Source: Desulfuromonadaceae bacterium UBA5613
GTDB taxonomy: Bacteria; Desulfobacterota; Desulfuromonadia; Desulfuromonadales; UBA2197
NCBI GenBank assembly: GCA_002424625.1
Contig: DIKR01000134.1
Coordinates: 1-19,946 of the forward strand
DNA length: 19,946 nt
Direction of reading: 5' to 3'
Below the pieces are notes generated by a model. It was not told the DNA's origin. It saw only the letters and a program-made list of their open reading frames with translations, and ran no database searches. Of the stretch, positions 14,463-19,946 are shown piece by piece. Position numbers and translations under genes: made by a program. Position 1 is the first letter of the stretch, and every line of letters begins with the position of its first letter.

Positions 14463-15827
14463 CTATTTGCCGATACAGAAACGGCTGAAAATCCGATCAA
14501 GAATATCATCATTCGTCGTTTCTCCGGTAATCTCTCCCAGGGCGGTCAGGACTGCACGCAATTCACAGGCAGCGAGCTCAAGAGGAGACCCATTTTGCAT
14601 CAATCGTTCAAAAGAGACAAGCGCTTCCCGCGCCTGCAGCAGCGCCTCTTTGTGGCGGAGATCACAAATTAACGCCCCTTCCGCCATCTCTGTAGCCAGA
14701 TCCGGGGCGAGAATTTCCTGAATTTTATCAGGCAGCAGATCAATTCCGGCATGGTCGCGACAAGAGATGGACAACTGCGGCAAGCCCGACAGTGGAGGAT
14801 TTGACGGACAAGGCAGATCAATTTTATTGGCGATCAGAAGGAGCGGATTCTGCGTACAGCGCCGCAGAATCTCCTCATCAGCAGGCGTGAAGCCGACAGA
14901 AGCGTCATAAACCAGCAGGACAAGATCAGCCTGAGCAAGCTTGGCAAAGGCGCGTTGTACGCCGAGTGTTTCGACAAGATCATCACTGTCGCGAATGCCG
15001 GCGGAATCAATAATGCGGAAAGGAAGCCCGGACAGGACAATTGATTCCTCGATGGTGTCACGGGTTGTCCCCGGTAAAGCTGAAACAATCGAGCGTTCTT
15101 CGCCGACAAGGAGGTTCATCAAAGAACTCTTGCCGACATTCGGACGACCGAGAATAAGGAGAGAAGCACCGTCGCGAACGATTCGTCCCTGCTCATAACT
15201 GCTAATCAGGCGGGTGAATTCCTGCTGCAAAAAGGTCGCAGTCGCGGCGATTTGTCCTTCCTGCGCCGGGTCAATCTCATCTTCCGGAAAATCGACATAA
15301 GCTTCAATCAAAGCCAGAGTCTCCGCAACCTGATGACGCAGCGCCGTGACTAATCGAAAGATGCCGCCGTCGAGTTGCGCCACCGCCAGACGCCGCGAGC
15401 TTTCGCTGCGGGCATGAATTAAATCGACGACCGCTTCGGCCTGACTCAGATCGATCCTGCCATTTAAAAAGGCGCGGCGCGTGAATTCACCAGGGGGGGC
15501 AAGATGCAGGCCGCCCTGGATCAGGACATCAAGGATGCGACGCTGAATGATCCGCCCGCCGTGACAATGAATTTCTCCGCAGTCTTCACCGGTAAAGGAG
15601 TGCGGGCCAGGGAAATAGACCGCCATGATTTCATCGACAACTTCACCCGTGGCATCGTGAAAATGTCCGTGATAAAGGGTTCTTGCCTGCCAGTCCTCCT
15701 TTTTATGACTGCGTTGCACAAAGGCGTTGAGCGTGATCAGGGTCAAAGGGCCGCTGACTCGTAAAATAGCAACACCATATTCGCCAGGGCCGGTGGCGAT
15801 AGCAACGATCGTTTTGTTGATGTCCAT
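14463..15827 (-). CDS. mnmE: tRNA modification GTPase MnmE (TrmE)
   Basis: MnmE is the potassium-dependent GTPase partner of MnmG in wobble-uridine modification. It has 454 residues. The N-terminal folate-binding domain includes TGPGEYGVAILRVSG (12-26) and GEIHCHGG (84-91). PPGEFTRRAFLNGRIDL (111-127) leads into the helical domain. The inserted G domain has Walker A GRPNVGKSS at 227-235, PGTTRD at 252-257, DSAGIRD at 274-280 (Ser where DTAG is usual) and the NKID specificity motif. The C-terminus ends in CIGK (451-454), the conserved catalytic cysteine motif. ATG 15827 has only weak GAG upstream. A terminator-like hairpin lies 18 bases before the start, so its expression may depend on read-through from yidC or on its own promoter. 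The call is secure. Confidence 0.98.
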   Translation of the reverse strand: MDINKTIVAIATGPGEYGVAILRVSGPLTLITLNAFVQRSHKKEDWQARTLYHGHFHDATGEVVDEIMAVYFPGPHSFTGEDCGEIHCHGGRIIQRRILDVLIQGGLHLAPPGEFTRRAFLNGRIDLSQAEAVVDLIHARSESSRRLAVAQLDGGIFRLVTALRHQVAETLALIEAYVDFPEDEIDPAQEGQIAATATFLQQEFTRLISSYEQGRIVRDGASLLILGRPNVGKSSLMNLLVGEERSIVSALPGTTRDTIEESIVLSGLPFRIIDSAGIRDSDDLVETLGVQRAFAKLAQADLVLLVYDASVGFTPADEEILRRCTQNPLLLIANKIDLPCPSNPPLSGLPQLSISCRDHAGIDLLPDKIQEILAPDLATEMAEGALICDLRHKEALLQAREALVSFERLMQNGSPLELAACELRAVLTALGEITGETTNDDILDRIFSRFCIGK

Positions 15828-15844
15828 GTATCATCTCAATCTAC

Positions 15845-15878
15845 AAAAAGAGCCCTTCCGGTTGAAACGGAAGGGCTC
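15845..15878 (-). terminator. Intrinsic terminator-like hairpin between yidC and mnmE
   Basis: On the minus strand GAGCCCTTCCG (15878-15868) pairs perfectly with CGGAAGGGCTC (15860-15850) around a 7-base loop. Five Ts follow directly (15849-15845). It starts about 20 bases after the yidC stop and ends 17 bases before the mnmE start codon. Confidence 0.85.
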
Positions 15879-15899
15879 GGAGTTCTCGGTAAAATTGAC

Positions 15900-17513
15900 T
15901 CAGATTTTCTTCCGGTTAACGGAGAGTTGCTGGGCAATGGTTAAAACGTTATTGACCAGCCAGTAAACGACCAATCCGGAAGGGAAGTTCAGAAAGAGGA
16001 AGGTAAAGACCACTGGCATGATCAAAAAAATCTTTTGCTGGATGGGGTCAAGTTGTGACGGCGTCAACTTCTGCTGAATGAACATCGTCGCCCCCATAAT
16101 CAGCGGAGTAATATAATAGGGATCTTTAACCGAAAGATCGGTCAGCCAGAAGATAAAGGGCGCGTGACGCAGTTCGATCATATTCATCAGCACTTGATAC
16201 AGCGCAAAGAAGACCGGAATCTGCACGACCATTGGCAAACAACCGCCGAGGGGATTGACCCGATGCTCTTTGTAGAGGGTCATGATCTCTTTATTGAGGG
16301 TGTCACGGTCATTCTTGTGCTTTTCCCTGAGTTTCGTCATCTCCGGCTGCAGCGTCTGCATCGCCTTCATCGATTTGTAACTTTTATCGGTTAATGGCCA
16401 GAAGATGATCTTGATCAGCACGGTGAGAAGAATGATCGCCCAGCCATAATTACCAACGTAATTGTAAAAGAACTTCAGCACGTAAAAGAGCGGCTTTGCT
16501 AAAATCTCAAAGAAACCGAGATCGACGGCGCTGACGAGGTTGTATCCGGTATCTTTAAGAATTTGATAATCGAGGGGTCCCAGATAGCTGAAATAGTTAA
16601 GAGAGACAAGTTCTCCAGCAGGGATCAATAATAAAGGTGATTTAAAACGAGTTTCAACCATCGCCCCCTTTTTATGGATAGCGACCTCAAGCTTTTGTTG
16701 ATCCGCCGCCCCGAGCGATTTAATAAAATACTTATTTTTATAGCCACTCCAGAGGACTTCATCTTTGTAGTTCTTGTTTTCATCCGCCAGATCAGAGAGG
16801 GTATCAACCTGAAGTTTACTGCCGACCAGAGACGCAGCGGCCGAGGTATCATCAACAATATCGCCGGTCAACGTTTGATCGGTATCTTCGAGCAGTGCCA
16901 GAGAAAGAGTCCCCTGTCTGGCTGAAGGGGAAGAATTTTGCACCTGCAGATCAACAGCAACAGAATAACTCTGGCCGTTAAATTTATAGGTTTTCAACAG
17001 CGTGACACCGGAAGGGAGAAGAAACGAAAAACTGAGACTCTGCTCTTCATTGCCGCTGAGCCGCAAAAAGGTCTCGGCTTTATCAACGGAATAGATGACA
17101 TGATCAGCGACAGAAAAGTCCCCTTCGCCGGTCAAGGCAAAGGTTCCACCTTGAGCGGCAGAGCTGACCAGGTTCACTTCAGAGGAAGATTCATCGGCTT
17201 TAGCGCGATAATTTTTCAGGTAAAATTCTTTTAAACGTGCACCGCGCGTCGTGAACACCGCCCGATAAAGGTCGGTTTCAACCACAATATCTTTAAGCTG
17301 CGCTGCCGGCGCTTCTATCGCTGATGGCGAGGTCAGCTGCAGAGAGTTCTGCGCTGTTTCAGTCGAAGGGGTAATGCTTGTATTCGCTGCAGGAGAACTT
17401 TCCGGCGAGGTCGCTATAATCTGTGGCGCCGGGAAGAGGAAGGTATATCCAATCCAGAGCAACATCATTAAAGACAAAGCTACGAGCGTATTTTTATTTT
17501 CCATCTGCTTCAT
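15900..17513 (-). CDS. yidC: Membrane protein insertase YidC
   Basis: YidC inserts and folds inner-membrane proteins, alone or with SecYEG. This Gram-negative form has 537 residues. A first transmembrane helix lies at about 9-27, then a Ser/Thr/Ala-rich linker, and a large periplasmic beta domain at about 70-340. The conserved insertase core follows, with five hydrophobic helices from about 345 on. The positively charged cytoplasmic hairpin (SYKSMKAMQTLQPEMTKLREK) and the family blocks NPLGGCLPMVVQIPVFFALYQVL and FPSGLVVYWLVNN are clear, and the tail NRKKI is basic. AAGGA before ATG 17513 selects it over the ATG three codons later. It lies in the rpmH-rnpA-yidD-yidC operon, 23 bases after yidD. 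The usual downstream jag/khpB is missing. The call is secure. Confidence 0.98.
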   Translation of the reverse strand: MKQMENKNTLVALSLMMLLWIGYTFLFPAPQIIATSPESSPAANTSITPSTETAQNSLQLTSPSAIEAPAAQLKDIVVETDLYRAVFTTRGARLKEFYLKNYRAKADESSSEVNLVSSAAQGGTFALTGEGDFSVADHVIYSVDKAETFLRLSGNEEQSLSFSFLLPSGVTLLKTYKFNGQSYSVAVDLQVQNSSPSARQGTLSLALLEDTDQTLTGDIVDDTSAAASLVGSKLQVDTLSDLADENKNYKDEVLWSGYKNKYFIKSLGAADQQKLEVAIHKKGAMVETRFKSPLLLIPAGELVSLNYFSYLGPLDYQILKDTGYNLVSAVDLGFFEILAKPLFYVLKFFYNYVGNYGWAIILLTVLIKIIFWPLTDKSYKSMKAMQTLQPEMTKLREKHKNDRDTLNKEIMTLYKEHRVNPLGGCLPMVVQIPVFFALYQVLMNMIELRHAPFIFWLTDLSVKDPYYITPLIMGATMFIQQKLTPSQLDPIQQKIFLIMPVVFTFLFLNFPSGLVVYWLVNNVLTIAQQLSVNRKKI

Positions 17514-17536
17514 TGATCCTTTCTATTAACCTCAGG

Positions 17537-17746
17537 TTATACCGGATCATAACCACCCGGATGAAAAGGGTGACATTTTAAAATACGACGTAAAGAGAGC
17601 CAGAGACCACGCCATGGGCCATAGCGTTTAATCGCTTGTAATGCGTATTCAGAACAGCTTGGATAAAAACGGCAGGCAGGAGCTGTCAGGGGGGAGACAA
17701 AACGCTGGTAAAAAATTATCAGGGATAAAATCAGTTTTTGAATCAT
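17537..17746 (-). CDS. yidD: Membrane protein insertion efficiency factor YidD
   Basis: YidD is a small membrane-associated protein that assists YidC-dependent insertion. It has 69 residues. An amphipathic or hydrophobic N-terminus (1-20) is followed by the family core CRFYPSCSEYA (25-35), then IKRYGPWRGLWLSLRRILKCHPFHPGGYDPV, in which the three conserved cysteines and the HPGGYDPV end are intact. Its ATG overlaps the rnpA stop as ATGA, so translation is coupled. It sits between rnpA and yidC as in most bacteria. The call is secure. Confidence 0.97.
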   Translation of the reverse strand: MIQKLILSLIIFYQRFVSPLTAPACRFYPSCSEYALQAIKRYGPWRGLWLSLRRILKCHPFHPGGYDPV

Positions 17747-18114
17747 GACAATTTTACCAAAGCGGCGTTTCGCAGACCCTCAAGGAGTTCTTGACGAACT
17801 TGTTGTGAAGTCAATTGAGCAGCGCCGGGACGTGCAAGGATAGAGAGATCAACCGAAGGAAGAACAACGTGGCGAATAGACCGGAAAAATTCTTTCAATT
17901 GACGCTTGCAGTGATTACGGACAACCGCATTGCCGACTTTGCGACTGACCGTTGTCCCCAGGCGTGCCGGACCATTGTCACGGACCATATAATAAATGAC
18001 AAAATGGGGCAGCGCAATGCGCCGCCCCTTACGAAAAAGCAATTGATAAATATGATGCTTGCGTATACGGCAGTCCCTGGAAAAGCTGAAATCCAAGGGC
18101 TGTTCTGTTTGCAT
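17743..18114 (-). CDS. rnpA: Ribonuclease P protein component
   Basis: RnpA is the protein subunit of RNase P, which matures tRNA 5' ends with the rnpB RNA. It has 123 residues. The phenylalanine-rich N-terminus (LDFSFSRDCRIRK) and the core LGTTVSRKVGNAVVRNHCKRQLKEFFR match the family. The usual RNR box reads R-N-H here, a His in place of the second Arg; the surrounding basic residues are kept. There is no strong ribosome-binding site before ATG 18114, but the start is five bases after the rpmH stop, so translation is probably coupled. It overlaps yidD by four bases. The call is secure. Confidence 0.96.
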   Translation of the reverse strand: MQTEQPLDFSFSRDCRIRKHHIYQLLFRKGRRIALPHFVIYYMVRDNGPARLGTTVSRKVGNAVVRNHCKRQLKEFFRSIRHVVLPSVDLSILARPGAAQLTSQQVRQELLEGLRNAALVKLS

Positions 18115-18119
18115 AGTGA

Positions 18120-18272
18120 TTACTTGGTCGGAATCGTCACGACGAGTGCTTTACGTCCTCTGCTGCGACGACGCTTGATAACAAGCTGACCACCTTTTGT
18201 TGCCATGCGAGCACGAAAACCGTGGGTGCGTTTTCTCCGGATTTTGCTGGGTTGATAAGTTCTTTTTGACAT
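18120..18272 (-). CDS. rpmH: 50S ribosomal protein L34
   Basis: L34 is a very small, highly basic protein of the large ribosomal subunit. The translation gives 50 residues beginning MSKRTYQPSKIRRKRTHGF, then RARMATKGGQLVIKRRRSRGR and a KALVVTIPTK tail. The core matches L34 throughout, and the length is slightly above the common 44-47 residues. GAGGAG lies about 11 bases upstream of ATG 18272. It is the first gene of the operon rpmH-rnpA-yidD-yidC, driven by a strong promoter in the spacer shared with dnaA. The stop is five bases before rnpA. The call is secure. Confidence 0.97.
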   Translation of the reverse strand: MSKRTYQPSKIRRKRTHGFRARMATKGGQLVIKRRRSRGRKALVVTIPTK

Positions 18273-18326
18273 GATGCAACTACTCCTCACTACGGTAAAA
18301 TGGGTGATGTTAAATTTGAATGGTAA

Positions 18327-18355
18327 GTTATAGTCACTCGCCAGAATAACGTCAA
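18327..18355 (-). promoter_or_regulatory. Sigma70-type promoter of the rpmH-rnpA-yidD-yidC operon
   Basis: On the minus strand TTGACG (18355-18350) and TATAAC (18332-18327) are separated by exactly 17 bases. Transcription would begin near 18320, giving a leader of about 48 bases to the rpmH ATG. Confidence 0.8.
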
Positions 18356-18441
18356 GAAAAAAAATAACCTTGCCAGTTTCTATAGAGTTTTGTTAGTCTG
18401 ACCACTCCCCACCTCAAGTTTTTTTCATTTTTTTAATTGGT

Positions 18442-18478
18442 TACAATATCCACAGCTGTTTAAGAAGTTGTGGATATT
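18442..18478. promoter_or_regulatory. Two inverted DnaA boxes and -10 element at the dnaA promoter
   Basis: AATATCCACA (18445-18454) and TGTGGATATT (18469-18478) are perfect inverted 10-mers 14 bases apart. Each contains a DnaA-box-like ATATCCACA, one mismatch from TTATCCACA. TACAAT (18442-18447) overlaps the first box and would serve as the dnaA -10, but its -35 is only a T-tract. This fits DnaA autoregulation. The flanking 18356-18440 is AT-rich and could contribute to origin opening. Confidence 0.7.
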
Positions 18479-18502
18479 TTAAGTTTTATTGGAAGTTATT
18501 CT

Positions 18503-19852
18503 ATGCAGAATCTTTGGCGCGATACATTAAATAAACTTGAAAATGATTTACCCCACCAAATATTTAATATCTGGATAAAACCGATTCGCTGTATCTCTAT
18601 CAATGAAGAACAGATAGTGATTGGCGTCCCCAATAAATTTTTCGGGGAATGGATCCGGGACCATTATTTTTCCACCCTGCAGCAGGTTCTATCTAAAATC
18701 GGTGGGAAAAATTTTAAAATAAAGATCGAACTTCACGAAGGTTCCAAAAATAAAGAGAGTGAAATCAGAATTCTACCGGTCGAGGAGAAGAAGTCTTTGC
18801 CGGAAGACAGCAAAACTAAACATAATGTTAAAGCAAGTAATCTGAGTCCCTTATACACCTTTGACAAATTCGTATCCGGTACATCCAATCAATTTGCCTT
18901 TGCGGCCTGTCAGGCAGTCGCCAATGAACCGGCCAAATCTTACAACCCTCTCTTTATTTACGGGGGAGTCGGACTGGGAAAAACACATTTAATTAACGCT
19001 ATAGGTCTGGAGATTACGAAAACCAAGCCTAAGATGAATGTGATTTATTATACCGCTGAAAAATTTATCAATGAGCTTATTAATTCTATCCGTTATCAAA
19101 AGATGGAGGAATTCCGAAAAAAATTCCGTTCGGCTGATGTCTTGTTGATTGATGATGTGCAATTTATTGCCGGCAAGGAACGGACGCAGGAAGAATTTTT
19201 CCATACCTTCAATGCCTTGTATGAAGAGAATAAACAGATCGTTGTCACTTCCGATAAATTTCCGCGTGAGATCCCGGGGTTGGAAGAAAGGATACGTTCC
19301 CGTTTTGAGTGGGGTTTGATTGCTGATATCCAGGCTCCTGATAATGAAACCAAGATTGCCATTTTGCGAATGAAAGCCGAGCAGAACGGTCTTTCTATCC
19401 CGGAAGATGTCGCTTATTATCTGGCAAATTCTGTCAGCAGTAATATTCGTGAACTGGAAGGATATCTTGTTCGTATCGTTGCTTATGCGAATTTGATGTC
19501 TGTTCCGGTCACCGAAGCAACAGCACGGGAAGTTTTAAAGCATATTCTGGTTGAAAAGAGCCGGGATATTTCGGTTGAAGAGATTCAAAAGACCGTTGCC
19601 ACCTATTTTAACATCAAGGTCAGCGAGTTACGTTCAGCAAAAAGGGTTAAAAACCTGGTCCTTCCCCGCCAGATTGCCATGTATCTTTCCAGGCAGTTGA
19701 CCTCATATTCGTTTCCTGACATTGGTGAAAAATTTGGCGGAAAAGATCACTCAACCATTATTTACGCCATCAAGAAGATGGAAAAACAGATGGAAGAGGA
19801 CGTGCAGCTCAAGACGTCGATAGAAAGTGTCAGAGCAATGCTGATACGTTAA
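18503..19852 (+). CDS. dnaA: Chromosomal replication initiator protein DnaA
   Basis: DnaA binds 9-bp boxes in oriC as an ATP complex and opens the duplex for helicase loading. It has 449 residues from ATG 18503. Domain I (1-75) starts LWRDTLNKLENDLP. A short charged linker spans about 78-112. The AAA+ domain III has Walker A GGVGLGKT at 154-161, Walker B LLIDDVQF at 214-221, and the arginine-bearing EERIRSRFEWG at 261-271. Domain IV ends with the DNA-binding signature GGKDHSTIIYAIKKME (412-427). I chose ATG 18503 (GGAAG seven bases upstream). An in-frame GTG at 18470 lies inside a DnaA box and adds residues without family match. Its base composition is visibly more AT-rich than most of the window. 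The call is secure. Confidence 0.98.
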   Translation: MQNLWRDTLNKLENDLPHQIFNIWIKPIRCISINEEQIVIGVPNKFFGEWIRDHYFSTLQQVLSKIGGKNFKIKIELHEGSKNKESEIRILPVEEKKSLPEDSKTKHNVKASNLSPLYTFDKFVSGTSNQFAFAACQAVANEPAKSYNPLFIYGGVGLGKTHLINAIGLEITKTKPKMNVIYYTAEKFINELINSIRYQKMEEFRKKFRSADVLLIDDVQFIAGKERTQEEFFHTFNALYEENKQIVVTSDKFPREIPGLEERIRSRFEWGLIADIQAPDNETKIAILRMKAEQNGLSIPEDVAYYLANSVSSNIRELEGYLVRIVAYANLMSVPVTEATAREVLKHILVEKSRDISVEEIQKTVATYFNIKVSELRSAKRVKNLVLPRQIAMYLSRQLTSYSFPDIGEKFGGKDHSTIIYAIKKMEKQMEEDVQLKTSIESVRAMLIR

Positions 19853-19946
19853 AAAATAAGTTATCCACGCCGGAGAAGAATTGCCGTGTCGGTTGTTCAC
19901 ACTTTTATGAACAGTTTAACTTATTGAAATAAAAAACAAATTTAAT
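19853..19946. other. AT-rich edge of the presumed oriC (dnaA downstream region)
   Basis: The last 94 bases hold no gene. TTATCCACG (19861-19869) is one mismatch from the DnaA-box consensus. TGTTCA and TGAACA form a short inverted repeat near 19899-19918, and the final 25 bases are almost entirely A and T. In many bacteria oriC lies between dnaA and dnaN, so this is probably its beginning, but the window ends before enough boxes can be seen. Confidence 0.5.

Noticed and set aside
18470..18502. GTG start adding 11 residues to DnaA
   Set aside because: The GTG lies in a DnaA box with no ribosome-binding site, and ATG 18503 gives the typical DnaA N-terminus.
1..19946. Mobile element, prophage, defence system or biosynthetic cluster
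   Set aside because: Every gene but one is a recognised family, mostly core functions, and gene order is that of an ordinary chromosomal origin; no transposase, integrase, tRNA insertion site or long direct repeat was seen.

Overview
This window looks like the chromosomal replication-origin neighbourhood of a delta-type proteobacterium, most likely of the Desulfuromonadales (Geobacter, Pelobacter or Desulfuromonas-like). The assignment rests on gene order (dnaA facing away from rpmH-rnpA-yidD-yidC-mnmE-mnmG-rsmG-parA-parB-bactofilin), a glgC and a KefB-type antiporter close by, and protein flavour. I could not run a similarity search. Nearly everything is core housekeeping. I see no phage, insertion sequence, CRISPR array, tRNA or rRNA.

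Layout: 1-2274 holds the amino-sugar genes glmS (cut by the window edge) and glmU on the minus strand, separated by a heptad-repeat spacer. 2457-3465 is a plus-strand pair: an uncharacterised coiled-coil-like protein and RNase HI. 3508-5037 carries, on the minus strand, a rubrerythrin-like four-helix protein and an exported alpha/beta hydrolase. 5130-6107 is hemB on the plus strand, ending in a strong bidirectional terminator. 6178-9453 is a minus-strand pair, a KefB-type cation/proton antiporter and glgC.

9601-18272 is a long minus-strand run. Read in transcription order it is rpmH, rnpA, yidD, yidC, a terminator-like hairpin, mnmE, a perfect parS site, mnmG, rsmG, parA, parB and a bactofilin. 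It combines ribosome and RNase P assembly, membrane protein insertion, tRNA wobble-uridine modification, 16S rRNA methylation and chromosome segregation. 18273-18502 is the divergent rpmH/dnaA control region, with a sigma70-type rpmH promoter and two inverted DnaA boxes. 18503-19852 is dnaA. The last 94 bases are AT-rich, carry a further DnaA-box-like site, and are probably the edge of oriC.

The genes fit together as an origin-proximal segregation and growth module: DnaA for initiation, ParA/ParB/parS for origin segregation, a bactofilin that may anchor the Par system, and cell-wall precursor supply by GlmS and GlmU. The points most worth a second look are the 7-bp phased GTNAC spacer, an upstream open frame overlapping the glmU start, the structured mnmG-rsmG spacer, the absence of jag/khpB with a terminator-like hairpin just before mnmE, and the parA-parB-bactofilin cluster.
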